Notes under the pieces: generated by a model | Seen by the model: the letters and a program-made list of their open reading frames with translations, nothing else | Databases searched by the model: none | What the model was told of the DNA's origin: nothing | Shown: piece after piece, positions 7,401 through 14,218 of the stretch | How the letters are laid out: the number at the start of each line of letters is the position of its first letter | How positions within the stretch are numbered: the stretch's first letter is position 1 | NCBI GenBank assembly: GCA_963618735.1 | Contig: CAVEUM010000035.1 | Span: 1-14,220 of the forward strand | DNA length: 14,220 nucleotides | From: CAKUFA01 sp963618735 | Lineage (GTDB): Bacteria > Bacillota > Clostridia > Christensenellales > Aristaeellaceae | Reading direction: 5' to 3' | Translations under genes and position numbers: made by a program

Positions 7401-8117
7401 ATGCTTTCGGAAACTGCTGAACAGCGTCTGTCCGCCATTCGGGAATTCACGGAGTTCGGTGCGGGCTTCCGCATTGCTATGCGTGACCTGGAAATCCGCG
7501 GTGCGGGCAACATTCTGGGGCCTGAGCAGCACGGTCATCTGGCCACTGTGGGTTACGACATGTACTGCAAGCTCATCGAGGAGACCCTTCACGAGGTGCA
7601 GGGCGAGGACACGGGCACCAAGCCCCTGGAAACCCGTGTGGATCTCAAGGTGGATGCCTATCTGCCTACCGACTATGTGCATGATGATCGCCAGAGGATG
7701 GAGATGTACAAGCGCATTGCCGCCATTCAGACGCAGGTGGATCGGGAAGACATCGAGGAGGAATTGCTGGATCGCTTTGGCGAAACCCCTGCGGTGGTGG
7801 ATGCTTTGCTGGATATTTCCCAGCTGCGTGCTATGGCAAATTCGCTGGGCGTGATGAGCGTCGTATGGCGGAAGGGCGATTTGGTCATGCGGGTTGATAA
7901 CCGCTACATTCCCGAGCCCATGCTGCTGATGCAGGCCATGCAGGAAACGGACAGGCGCCTTGTTGCCAACAATACGACACCGCCTGCCATTCTTCTGAGG
8001 GATCCCAAGCTGCCTGAACGCGATATGCTTCGCGAAGGCGTGAAGGTGATGAAGAAGCTGACAGCTCGCGTGAAGCAACTGGAAGAAGAACAGAAGGGAA
8101 AAAAGCTGCCGCAATAA
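4467..8117 (+). CDS. mfd: Transcription-repair coupling factor Mfd
   Basis: Mfd is a double-strand DNA translocase that removes RNA polymerase stalled at lesions and recruits UvrA. At 1216 residues it is somewhat longer than the Bacillus (about 1177) and E. coli (1148) proteins. An N-terminal UvrB-like module covers about residues 1-400. The RNA polymerase-interacting CarD-like domain starts near GDYVVHEDHGVGIYQG (538). The RecG-like motor has Walker A GDVGYGKTE (686), DEEQ (787), SATPIPRT (813) and motif VI GRVGRSNRQAY (959). The C-terminal TRCF domain (about 1060-1170) includes DRQRMEMYKRI. An acidic stretch LPPLPDDDDELAGI followed by a basic Ala/Lys/Arg-rich helix (about 263-295) lies between modules. 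The start ATG has GGGAG 8 nt upstream; it is the last gene before a strong terminator. Confidence 0.98.
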   Translation: MIQALLSTAQTESMRRLFQDMEEHVPVALTGMTELQGVLMAAKAADHVGKRVLLVEANDLKAGKTAEDAQQLLGQRAAYLPGGEIDLTRGASSHESAWRRLETLHRVSSGEVKLLVTSMDALMQHMGSPEAFRMAILKLAPGDRIQPVELMNRLTAMGYERVEMVEGKGQCAMRGAIIDCYPPAANAGYRLEFFDDEVDSVRTFDCISQRSQEKVKQAVISPAGEILLNKEESAAAAERMRRALQGRETEALPETELFADLPPLPDDDDELAGIFDAKVAPKARKKAQDAARQQEIERRTSLLMQDADLLESGMPFRRIRAWLTVLTDHCYTLLDWYDADMVFLWQPDQLRDRAKERMSGFGEDLHSAMERGEAVQEQENLLMDWEELLPILSRRSLISMTEFLRGMGGVETKDVIDLGSRGIASYQGQMKNLAADCEKWRREGNCVLLLSGGVARGKRLTQALAELSTPATFMEECHNLIIGETLVLPMTLSHGFVWPEAGLVLIADTDIYGAGYRKAKSRRNAGEKIAAFTDLKVGDYVVHEDHGVGIYQGTVRLQSEGTFRDYLLIQYQGNDKLYVPVEQLERVQRYIGNPNQPPKLNNLGGGEWQKQKSKVKEGLKKLAFDLVKLYAQRSQHKGYAFSPDTPWQREFEDQFPYELTPDQEQSVKEITRDMESDRNMDRLLCGDVGYGKTEVSLRAAFKAVMDGKQVAILAPTTILAQQHYNTVVKRFHGFPVTADVISRFRSTKEQKDVLTRLKDGQIDIVVGTHRLLAKDVEFKNLGLLIVDEEQRFGVAHKEVIKNMKSQVDVLTLSATPIPRTLHMSMVGIRDMSVLQTPPEERLPVQTHVVDYSDAVIRDAILRELSRGGQVYFLYNRVNSIEQFYARLRALVPEARIGVAHGQMKEHGLEDVMMDFYAGSYDVLLCTTIIESGLDVPTANTLIVFDADRFGLSQLYQLRGRVGRSNRQAYAYFTVRPDKMLSETAEQRLSAIREFTEFGAGFRIAMRDLEIRGAGNILGPEQHGHLATVGYDMYCKLIEETLHEVQGEDTGTKPLETRVDLKVDAYLPTDYVHDDRQRMEMYKRIAAIQTQVDREDIEEELLDRFGETPAVVDALLDISQLRAMANSLGVMSVVWRKGDLVMRVDNRYIPEPMLLMQAMQETDRRLVANNTTPPAILLRDPKLPERDMLREGVKVMKKLTARVKQLEEEQKGKKLPQ

Positions 8118-8153
8118 AAAACGTCTGCCTCAGCGATGGGGCAGACGTTTTTT
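8116..8153. terminator. Bidirectional terminator between mfd and the GNAT-HD gene
   Basis: ACGTCTGCC (8121-8129) pairs perfectly with GGCAGACGT (8140-8148), flanked by AAAAA (8116-8120) and TTTTT (8149-8153), giving a U-run on either strand. It overlaps the last bases of mfd and serves both convergent genes. Confidence 0.95.
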
Positions 8154-8193
8154 ATACAACAAAATGTGAAACCCAAAATGCAGGAAGAGCCGA

Positions 8194-9171
8194 TCATTCG
8201 GGAATGATAAATCTCAGCAGCCTCTTTCCCTCTTGCGTGCGGAAAAGCTTCTGCTCGGCAGTAGACACAGCCTGCTTTGACATGGCTCCCTCCACCATGT
8301 TGACGAGGAAGTCAGCCTCCAGCAGAATCTGCCAGTCAAGACCCTCCACGTTGACCGTGGTATGGTGGTGGCCAATGAGGAAGCACACCCGCTGAATCAC
8401 GTCTTCCTCAAAGCCCAGCGTGCGGAGCATGGGCTCGGCCTCAATGGGACCAAGCTCCTCCTGGTGCTTGCCGTTGCAGTTGCCATATTTGGCCTCGGCA
8501 GGATGAATGCCGATGTCGTGGGTAATAGCGGCGGCTTCCAGAATGAAAAGCGCCCTGTCGTCCATGCCTTCCGCAATGCCAATCTGACGGGCAAAATTGT
8601 GCACTTTTACAAAGTGATGGATGCGGGGAGCGTCACCGCAATCAAAATCACACATGGCGTCCATGAGTTTGTTCAGCATGGCACGGCGGTGCAGGGCGGT
8701 GTGATGTTCACGGGTAAGGCGCAGGTGCAGGACGCCGTTTTCTTCCCGTAGGGGAACGAAACCCTCCTGCAGGTGAATTTTCAGTGCGGCGGCGCGAGCA
8801 GGCTCGAAAGCGTTCATCAGCTCGCTGATTTCAGGATAGCGGAAGGCTTCTTCTGCCAGCAAATGCAGACCCTCACGGCCGTATCCCTTGCCGCGCTCGT
8901 CTGCGTGAATCAACACGTGAATCCCAATGCCGTAGCCATGCCAGCTGACTTCGCCCACAGGCTTGCCGTCATCGTTCAGAAGATAAAAACAGCCGCACTC
9001 AGGAAAGTTGGACTGCTGAACCTCCAGCCACGCATCCCATTCCGATTCGGGAAAGTCGATGCAGCCGTTTGGCGGCGCCCAGGGCGCATTATAGGACATG
9101 GTTTCGGGGTCGTTCATCAGTGCCTGGCGAAAGGGCATAAATTCTCTGCAGGCACGGCGGATGGTCAGCAT
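8194..9171 (-). CDS. GNAT N-acetyltransferase-HD domain hydrolase fusion
   Basis: A 325-residue two-domain protein. Residues about 1-155 are a GNAT fold with the acetyl-CoA loop DERGKGYGREGL (91-102) and the C-terminal GNAT signature ALKIHLQEGFVPL. Residues about 165-325 are an HD-superfamily metal phosphohydrolase with H186 (RIHHFVKVHNFA), H218-D219 (ITHDIGIH), the GHHH cluster at 267-270 and D287 (LEADFLVN), so the metal site looks complete. GNAT enzymes acetylate small molecules or proteins; HD enzymes of this kind hydrolyse phosphate esters, often nucleotides. Neither substrate can be read from sequence. The ATG at 9171 has AGGAGGTG 5-6 nt upstream; the frame stays open further upstream but those codons lie in the promoter. 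It is a single-gene unit, divergent from the GH2-like operon and closed by the terminator shared with mfd. Confidence 0.9.
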   Translation of the reverse strand: MLTIRRACREFMPFRQALMNDPETMSYNAPWAPPNGCIDFPESEWDAWLEVQQSNFPECGCFYLLNDDGKPVGEVSWHGYGIGIHVLIHADERGKGYGREGLHLLAEEAFRYPEISELMNAFEPARAAALKIHLQEGFVPLREENGVLHLRLTREHHTALHRRAMLNKLMDAMCDFDCGDAPRIHHFVKVHNFARQIGIAEGMDDRALFILEAAAITHDIGIHPAEAKYGNCNGKHQEELGPIEAEPMLRTLGFEEDVIQRVCFLIGHHHTTVNVEGLDWQILLEADFLVNMVEGAMSKQAVSTAEQKLFRTQEGKRLLRFIIPE

Positions 9172-9222
9172 AAGAACACCTCCTGAAATTTGAACATCGG
9201 ATGCTTTCATTCGTCTGCTTCC

Positions 9223-9251
9223 AGTATAGCAGAAATTTTGCCAGGGTTCAA
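9223..9251 (-). promoter_or_regulatory. Promoter of the GNAT-HD gene
   Basis: Minus strand TTGAAC (plus 9246-9251), 17-nt spacer, TATACT (plus 9223-9228) with an extended TG motif. This is the best sigma-A-type promoter in the window; the leader to the ATG at 9171 is about 45 nt. Confidence 0.8.
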
Positions 9252-9288
9252 GAATGACCGCAGAAACGATGATAACAACGAATCTGCA

Positions 9289-9317
9289 TTGCCTTTTTTC
9301 ACTGGCTATGATACACT
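9289..9317 (+). promoter_or_regulatory. Promoter of the GH2-like/decarboxylase/HAD-tmk/mnmA operon
   Basis: TTGCCT (9289-9294), 17-nt spacer, TACACT (9312-9317) with an extended TG at 9309-9310. It leaves a leader of roughly 90 nt before the ATG at 9415. It is back to back with the GNAT-HD promoter, their -35 boxes about 37 nt apart, so a regulator bound here could affect both. Confidence 0.65.
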
Positions 9318-9414
9318 TTCCCTGTCGGCCTGGACCACTGGCTGCAAAAGGAGCGAATCTGAAAAATTCCCTGATGCCGTGGTTGCTTGAGGACGTACAA
9401 TAAGGAGAAGAAAT

Positions 9415-10296
9415 ATGCAACGACTGTATACAGAACATGCTTTGCGCAAGGTTTGCGAGCCTGCCCCGCTGTGGCAGATTGTTTCACCTGAAAAGACGCT
9501 GGGTCTTGTGCCCGGCACGGTGCCGATGGATTCGGCAGAAGAAGTGACGTACGTCAAGACCGTAACCTGCGCAGGCACGGTGCGGTTCGTGTTTGGCGGA
9601 AGCAATGCGGGCATGCGTGCCTATTTGGATGGCGAGCTGCTGGGCGAAAGCATGGACGGACGTCCGTTTGACGCATACCGCAAGGATTTGCCTTACGAGG
9701 CGCATCAGCTGACGGTGCAACTGGACGCTGGCGCAAAATCCATGGGAACGGTGACAATGGAGCAGCTGGGCTGTGCACTGGTGACCGCCATGGATGTGAC
9801 GACCGGAAAGCAGGGAAAAGCAACTGTTGCGTCCGTCACGGTGACCGTGAAAAACATGACGGCCGAAGAAAAAACCGTGGACGCGGATGTGAAGGTGGCA
9901 TCGGCAACCATGCACTGGAAAAATCGCGTCCTGCCCGGAAATGGCGAGGTAACCATGACGGGCACGCTGCCTGTACCGGGGGCAAAGCCGTGGACGATGG
10001 ATCATCCCAGGCAGATGGCTGCCGAAATTGTGCTCTGGTGCGATGGTGAACCCATCGATGACCTGCGCAGCCGCGTGTGTTTCCGCACGGTGGAAACCAA
10101 GGAGGAGTGCCTGACGGTGAACGGCGAGGAGCAGAAACTGCAGACCGTTTCGCTGGACGCAGCCTGCACGTTGGACGCAGCTCTTTTGGCCCTGCAAAGT
10201 GCGAAAAAGCAGGGCTGCAACGCAGTGACAGGGACGCGGCATGATCTGCGCCTGCAGGACTTGTGCGATCAGCTGGGACTGATCGTGCTGGATTGA
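9415..10296 (+). CDS. Truncated GH2-like protein lacking the catalytic barrel
   Basis: A 293-residue protein that resembles only the front part of a family 2 glycoside hydrolase. Residues about 20-118 form the sugar-binding jelly roll (FGGSNAGMRAYLDGELLG). Residues about 119-226 form the immunoglobulin-like domain, ending in the typical PWTMDHP and VCFRTVE. Residues 227-293 match the entrance to the TIM barrel: LTVNGEEQKLQ, GCNAVTG and QDLCDQLGLIVLD, equivalent to NGKPVxLRG, NFNAVRT and DLCDELGLYVIDE in full enzymes. It stops there, so both catalytic Glu residues are missing, and the usual GVNRHE segment is replaced by TVSLDAA. AAGGAG lies 7 nt before the ATG. The TGA overlaps the next ATG (TGATG), so the end is fixed by translational coupling rather than a fresh break. 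It may be a non-catalytic sugar-binding protein or a decaying remnant. Confidence 0.8.
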   Translation: MQRLYTEHALRKVCEPAPLWQIVSPEKTLGLVPGTVPMDSAEEVTYVKTVTCAGTVRFVFGGSNAGMRAYLDGELLGESMDGRPFDAYRKDLPYEAHQLTVQLDAGAKSMGTVTMEQLGCALVTAMDVTTGKQGKATVASVTVTVKNMTAEEKTVDADVKVASATMHWKNRVLPGNGEVTMTGTLPVPGAKPWTMDHPRQMAAEIVLWCDGEPIDDLRSRVCFRTVETKEECLTVNGEEQKLQTVSLDAACTLDAALLALQSAKKQGCNAVTGTRHDLRLQDLCDQLGLIVLD

Positions 10297-11678
10297 TGCG
10301 GCCTATGAAGAAGGAAAATTCGGTGCGTCGTCCCATGCACGACATGCTGACCGCCGCGGCGTCATTCAGAAGCGGGCACATGCCTGGGCACAAGGGAAGG
10401 GCTCCTTTCGGGGCTGAAGATTTGTATCGACTGGATACCACAGAGCTTCCATCGACGGATGATCTGTACACGCCGGAGCGCGGCATTGCCGAGGCGGAAA
10501 TGCTTTACGCCGCGTCCGCAGGGGCGGGAACGACCCTCTTTTTGCACAATGGTTCCACCTCCGGCATTCATGTGATGCTGCAGCTGTGGGCACGGGAAGG
10601 CGAAACGGTGCTTATGCCGAGAAATGCCCATTTGTCCGCCATGAATGCGTGCATTTTAGGCGGTTTGGTGCCCGCATGGATCAACGTTACCCGCCGAGCA
10701 GACGGCTACTGCTACGTGCAGGCACCCGATGTGCTGAAGGCGATTCATGATCATCCCGAAGCGAAAACGCTGCTCCTGACCCGCCCGGATTATTACGGCG
10801 GTCTCATGCCGCTGGCGGAAATCGTGGAGGCGGCGCACGCACAAGGGATGCGTGTGGTGGTGGATGAAGCCCACGGCGCCCATTTACCATGGATGGAAGG
10901 AGTCCCGTCCGCCGGCGAAGCGGGCGTGGATGCATGGACCCAGTCTGTTCACAAGACGCTGGCGGGGTTCACATCCTCTGCGGTGCTTCACTTGAAAGAT
11001 AAAGCCTGGCGGGAAAAGGCACTGCGTCTTCTGCGGCGGGAGCAGACATCCTCCCCGAGCTTTCTGATGATGATGTCCATCGATGACGCGCGGGCGTGGA
11101 TGAACATCCACGGGCGTGAACGTCTGAAGCAAACTGCGGATGCAGCGCATCTGCTTCGGGAGCGATTGAAGCAAACGCCTTACCGTGATGCCCACGAAAT
11201 GTGGCAGGAAACGGGGATGCAGTTTGATCCTACCCGATTGGTTATTGACGCGCCCGAAGGCGGTGAGCGTCTGGCAGGACGTTTGCGGGAAAAAGGCATT
11301 GAAGCGGAAATGTATGACCCGTGGCGCGTAGTGATCATTTTGACCTGCATGGATACGGCAGAGGATATCCGCCATTTGGGGGACGTGCTGACCTCCCTGT
11401 CGAGGGAGGAAGCAGGAACATTTTTCATGCCGGGGGAAACAGCACTTCCCCTGCAGAAAATGTCTCCCAGAAAAGCCGTCATGGCGGAAAATGAATGTGT
11501 CCTGCTGGAAAATGCGGCAGAACGGGTGTCAGCAGTATCGGCAGGGTTGTATCCCCCGGGAATCCCCCTGGTGTGCCCTGGCGAAATGATCACTGAGGAA
11601 GCAGCGACAATGCTGAAACAGGCATCCCCGCAAAGACGCTTTGGCGTAGAAGGAGATACGATTTTATGTGTGAAGTGA
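10296..11678 (+). CDS. Orn/Lys/Arg decarboxylase-family PLP enzyme (YaaO-like)
   Basis: A 460-residue fold-type I PLP enzyme of the group that includes Bacillus YaaO and SpeA. Diagnostic stretches are SGHMPGHKGR (26-35), GSTSGIHVML, the PLP-contacting VVDEAHGAHLPW (188-199, with D190) and SVHKTLAGFTSSA, where K220 should bind PLP. The C-terminal domain ends in the family pattern LYPPGIPLVCPGE (418-430). Likely chemistry is decarboxylation of a basic amino acid, giving agmatine, cadaverine or putrescine; which one cannot be decided. The ATG at 10296 overlaps the previous stop (TGATG) and has little ribosome site of its own, implying coupled translation; ATG 10305 is an alternative start. A yaaO-tmk neighbourhood is also known from Bacillus, matching the downstream Tmk. 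The 3' end overlaps the next gene by 13 nt. Confidence 0.9.
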   Translation: MRPMKKENSVRRPMHDMLTAAASFRSGHMPGHKGRAPFGAEDLYRLDTTELPSTDDLYTPERGIAEAEMLYAASAGAGTTLFLHNGSTSGIHVMLQLWAREGETVLMPRNAHLSAMNACILGGLVPAWINVTRRADGYCYVQAPDVLKAIHDHPEAKTLLLTRPDYYGGLMPLAEIVEAAHAQGMRVVVDEAHGAHLPWMEGVPSAGEAGVDAWTQSVHKTLAGFTSSAVLHLKDKAWREKALRLLRREQTSSPSFLMMMSIDDARAWMNIHGRERLKQTADAAHLLRERLKQTPYRDAHEMWQETGMQFDPTRLVIDAPEGGERLAGRLREKGIEAEMYDPWRVVIILTCMDTAEDIRHLGDVLTSLSREEAGTFFMPGETALPLQKMSPRKAVMAENECVLLENAAERVSAVSAGLYPPGIPLVCPGEMITEEAATMLKQASPQRRFGVEGDTILCVK

Positions 11679-12946
11679 AGTGCGCGATTTTTGACCTGGA
11701 CGGGACACTGACTGAATCGGAAGAAGGCATCTTCAACTGTGTTCAGTACGCGCTGGAAAATATGAATCTTCCGAAGCTGGATCATCAAACGCTGCGAAAG
11801 TTTGTCGGACCGCCGCTGGGCTGGTCTTTTCAGGAATATTGCGGCATGTCGGAGGAAGAATCCGACCGCGCACTAAAGCTCTATCGCGTCCGCTATAATG
11901 ACGTGGGGCTGTTTGAAAATCGGGTGTATGCGGGCATTCGCCGACTGCTGCGCACGCTAAAGCAGCAGGGCTGGTATGTGGCCATCGCGACAGGCAAGCC
12001 GGAAGTTCCTGCCAAGCGCATTATGAAATATTTCCGCCTGGAAAAATATTTTGACCGCATTGTAGGCACGGGCGAGCACATGGGCGCGGAAAAAGATCAG
12101 CTGATTCGCGCGGCTCTGCCGGAAAAATGGGATACCGCATGGATGGTCGGCGACCGCAAGTTTGATATTGAAGGCGGACGGGCGGTGGGCATTCATACCA
12201 TCGGCGTCGGCTATGGCTACGGCACAGAGGAAGAGCTGCGCTGCGCAGGATGCGAGGTTTATGCGCCCACCGTGCAGGATGTGATCGATACCCTTTGCCC
12301 CGAATCTGACGCGCCGTATGGCTATTTCGTGTCCATGGAAGGGCTGGATGGCTCAGGCAAAACCACGCAAATTGAAAAGCTGTCGGAAGGACTGGAACGC
12401 TACGGTTTTGAGGTTCAGCACAGCCGCGAACCAGGCGGATGTCCCGTGGCGGAGGTCATCCGCGGCGTGATTCTGGATCGCAAAAACGTGGACATGGAGC
12501 CTGTGGCGGAAGCGTATCTGTATGCCGCGTCCCGTGCGCAGCATGTACGGCAGGTAATTCGCCCTGCCCTTGAAGCAGGCAGGCTCCTTTTGTGCGACCG
12601 CTTTGTGGATTCCTCCGTGGCCTATCAGGGCGGCGGACGGGAGCTTGGCGTGGATCAGGTGCTAAGCATCAACGCATCGGCGGTGGATGGCACCCTGCCT
12701 ACGGCAACAGTCTATCTGGAACTGGATCACGTAACGGCGCTCATGCGCAGATGCAAGGCCACGGAGCCGGATCGCATCGAAATGGAAGCGGAGCAGTTCC
12801 ACGCGCGGGTGGAGCAGGCGTATCACGATTTGATTGCCCGCGATCCTGCCCGATTTGTAGTGGTGGATGCGTCCCGTACGCCGGATGAAATCGCCTGCGA
12901 TGTGCTGGAAAAAGTGCTGGACAAGCTGACGGAGGCGGAGGCATGA
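11666..12946 (+). CDS. tmk: HAD phosphatase-thymidylate kinase fusion
   Basis: A 426-residue bifunctional protein. Residues 1-212 are a Gph/5'-nucleotidase-like HAD hydrolase with a complete active site: nucleophile D10 and D12 in FDLDGTLTES, T109 in ATGKPE, K143 in GAEKD, and D163 and D167 in GDRKFD, plus the cap insert FVGPPLGWSF. Residues about 218-424 are a full thymidylate kinase: P-loop GLDGSGKTT (226-234), REPGG (254-258), ASRAQHV (288-294), DRFVDSSVAYQGGGR (311-325) and a short LID region with EPDRIE. Tmk makes dTDP from dTMP; the HAD half may hydrolyse a phosphate ester such as phosphoglycolate or a nucleotide. No stop or internal ribosome site separates the halves. AGGAG (11651-11655) precedes the ATG, which overlaps the decarboxylase by 13 nt; its stop overlaps mnmA by 4 nt. 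Standard Tmk and HAD proteins are separate. Confidence 0.95.
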   Translation: MCEVKCAIFDLDGTLTESEEGIFNCVQYALENMNLPKLDHQTLRKFVGPPLGWSFQEYCGMSEEESDRALKLYRVRYNDVGLFENRVYAGIRRLLRTLKQQGWYVAIATGKPEVPAKRIMKYFRLEKYFDRIVGTGEHMGAEKDQLIRAALPEKWDTAWMVGDRKFDIEGGRAVGIHTIGVGYGYGTEEELRCAGCEVYAPTVQDVIDTLCPESDAPYGYFVSMEGLDGSGKTTQIEKLSEGLERYGFEVQHSREPGGCPVAEVIRGVILDRKNVDMEPVAEAYLYAASRAQHVRQVIRPALEAGRLLLCDRFVDSSVAYQGGGRELGVDQVLSINASAVDGTLPTATVYLELDHVTALMRRCKATEPDRIEMEAEQFHARVEQAYHDLIARDPARFVVVDASRTPDEIACDVLEKVLDKLTEAEA

Positions 12947-14028
12947 AGGAAAGAGTCGTTGTCGGCATGTCTGGCGGCGTCGATTCATCTGTGACGGCCC
13001 TGCTGCTGAAAGAGCAGGGGTACGATGTTATCGGCGTTTTCATGAAAAATTGGGAAGAGGAAGACGGCGGTGCCTGCACGGCAGAAAGTGACTGGCGGGA
13101 TGTACGGGACGTGTGTGATCTCATTGGCATCCCGTATTATTCCGTGAACTTTGCCAGGGAGTATTGGGATCGGGTATTCAGCTATTTCCTCGCAGAATAC
13201 AAGGCCGGACGCACGCCGAATCCTGATGTGCTGTGCAATCGCGAGATTAAATTCCGTGCATTCCTGGACTTTGCCATGGAGCTTGGCGCAGCGAAAATGG
13301 CCACTGGTCACTTCGTCCGCACGGACGGGGAAGGCAGACTTTTGCGAGGTGTTGACCCGGGAAAGGATCAGAGCTACTTCCTCTACATGCTCAAATGTGC
13401 GCAGCTGAAGAAAGCTATTTTTCCCGTGGGGGGCATGACGAAAGCAGAAGTTCGTGCCTATGCGGAGGCGAAAGGCCTGCCTGTCAGCCAGAAGAAGGAT
13501 TCCACAGGCGTGTGCTTTATCGGCGAGAGAAATTTCAAGAAGTTCCTGTCTGAATATTTGCCGGCGCAGCCTGGCGCCATGGTGGATCCCGAAGGGCATG
13601 AAGTGGGACGCCATGACGGCTTGATGTATTACACCCTGGGTCAGCGGCGCGGCCTGGGCATCGGCGGTTGCGGCGATGGGCGCTCCTGGTTCGTCATCGG
13701 CAAGGATCTGGAGAAGAATCGTCTGCTGGTGGCACAGGGGGAGGATCATCCCATGCTGTATTCCAATCACTGCCTGGGCACGGACGTGACATGGATCGGG
13801 GAAGCACCGATTCGTGAGGGCGAAACGCTGCAGTGCACCTGCAAATATCGCTATCGCCAGGCCGATCAGCCCGTGGAGGCGACGCTGCAGGGAGACAAGC
13901 TCCTACTGCATTCCCTGACGCCGCAGCGTGCCGTAACGCCTGGACAGTCTGCAGTGCTGTATCAGGGCGATGTTTGCCTCGGCGGTGCTATTGTGGAAAA
14001 GGTGCTGGACGCAGGACAAACTGCATAA
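12943..14028 (+). CDS. mnmA: tRNA-specific 2-thiouridylase MnmA
   Basis: MnmA uses ATP and persulfide sulfur to make 2-thiouridine at the wobble position of tRNAs for Lys, Glu and Gln. The 361-residue length is usual. The PP-loop SGGVDSS (10-16) binds ATP. The two catalytic cysteines are present: C98 in TPNPDVLCNREIKF and C191 in STGVCFIGER. The tRNA-binding KDQSYFLYML (141-150) and the C-terminal beta-barrel beginning YYTLGQRRGLGIGG are also intact. The ATG overlaps the HAD-tmk stop (ATGA) with GGAGG 7 nt upstream, so translation is coupled. No cysteine desulfurase (IscS/NifS-like) gene is in the window to supply sulfur. It is the last gene of the operon and is followed by a terminator. Very secure. 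Confidence 0.98.
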   Translation: MKERVVVGMSGGVDSSVTALLLKEQGYDVIGVFMKNWEEEDGGACTAESDWRDVRDVCDLIGIPYYSVNFAREYWDRVFSYFLAEYKAGRTPNPDVLCNREIKFRAFLDFAMELGAAKMATGHFVRTDGEGRLLRGVDPGKDQSYFLYMLKCAQLKKAIFPVGGMTKAEVRAYAEAKGLPVSQKKDSTGVCFIGERNFKKFLSEYLPAQPGAMVDPEGHEVGRHDGLMYYTLGQRRGLGIGGCGDGRSWFVIGKDLEKNRLLVAQGEDHPMLYSNHCLGTDVTWIGEAPIREGETLQCTCKYRYRQADQPVEATLQGDKLLLHSLTPQRAVTPGQSAVLYQGDVCLGGAIVEKVLDAGQTA

Positions 14029-14030
14029 TA

Positions 14031-14070
14031 GGAAGGAGACTCTTGCCCAAATGGGTGGGAGCCTCCTTTT
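14031..14070 (+). terminator. Terminator of the mnmA operon
   Basis: AAGGAGACTC (14033-14042) pairs with GAGCCTCCTT (14059-14068) with one A-C mismatch. GCCCA/TGGGT (14045-14049 and 14052-14056) continues the stem above an internal loop, and TTTT ends at 14070. It begins 4 nt after the mnmA stop. Confidence 0.85.
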
Positions 14071-14095
14071 CGTTTGCCACGAATATAAGTTAGAT

Positions 14096-14159
14096 AAGCG
14101 CAGGGGCTATTTAGCGGATCGAAGACCCTTGCCCCTGCACCCTTCGGAGTGCGCTTTTT
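14096..14159 (+). terminator. Structured terminator-like element downstream of mnmA
   Basis: AAGCGCA (14096-14102) pairs with TGCGCTT (14150-14156), enclosing GGGGC/GCCCC (14103-14107 and 14131-14135), and a TTTTT run ends at 14159. An alternative small hairpin, GCAC (14137-14140) with GTGC (14149-14152) around a TTCG loop, would end in the same T-run. It could be a second terminator, the 3' end of a small RNA, or part of the repeat to its right. Confidence 0.5.
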
Positions 14160-14218
14160 ATAAGGAGTGCTGCAATACCCAAAGCCATAATAAGTGGCGA
14201 TGCGAAGGGTCCAGGGGC
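14131..14218. repeat. Inverted repeat at the right edge, possible interspersed repeat element
   Basis: GCCCCTGCACCCTTCG (14131-14146) is mirrored by CGAAGGGTCCAGGGGC (14203-14218), 15 of 16 matching. No gene is visible between them. The unit ending in TCCAGGGGCGA at the window edge resembles GC-rich palindromic repeats dispersed in gut Bacillota genomes; this is from memory and the other half is outside the window. Confidence 0.5.

Noticed and set aside
5652..8114. An 820-codon open frame on the minus strand opposite mfd
   Set aside because: It lies fully antisense to a gene with every Mfd motif intact. Its protein is His/Gln-rich in the way expected from antisense of GC-rich coding DNA, with no recognisable domain and no ribosome site.
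9374..9403. A nine-codon open frame (MPWLLEDVQ) ending in the ribosome site of the GH2-like gene, a possible leader peptide
   Set aside because: The only upstream AAAAGGAG (9346-9353) is about 20 nt away, too far to serve this ATG. The codons show no regulatory run and there is no attenuator-like hairpin pair.
9318..9414. Possible riboswitch or T-box in the roughly 90-nt operon leader
   Set aside because: Only short pairings (such as GCC/GGC and CCAC/GTGG) are visible. There is no conserved T-box or riboswitch core and no terminator before the ATG.
12340..12946. Tmk as a separate gene beginning near the end of the HAD half
   Set aside because: The ATG at residue 224 (before EGLDGSG) lacks an AGGAG-type site upstream and would remove the first strand of the Tmk fold. 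The frame is continuous with the HAD domain.
14096..14160. Possible tRNA or known small RNA
   Set aside because: There is no cloverleaf and no GTTCGAATC-type T-arm, and the fold does not match any RNA family I can identify, so it is recorded only as a terminator-like structure.
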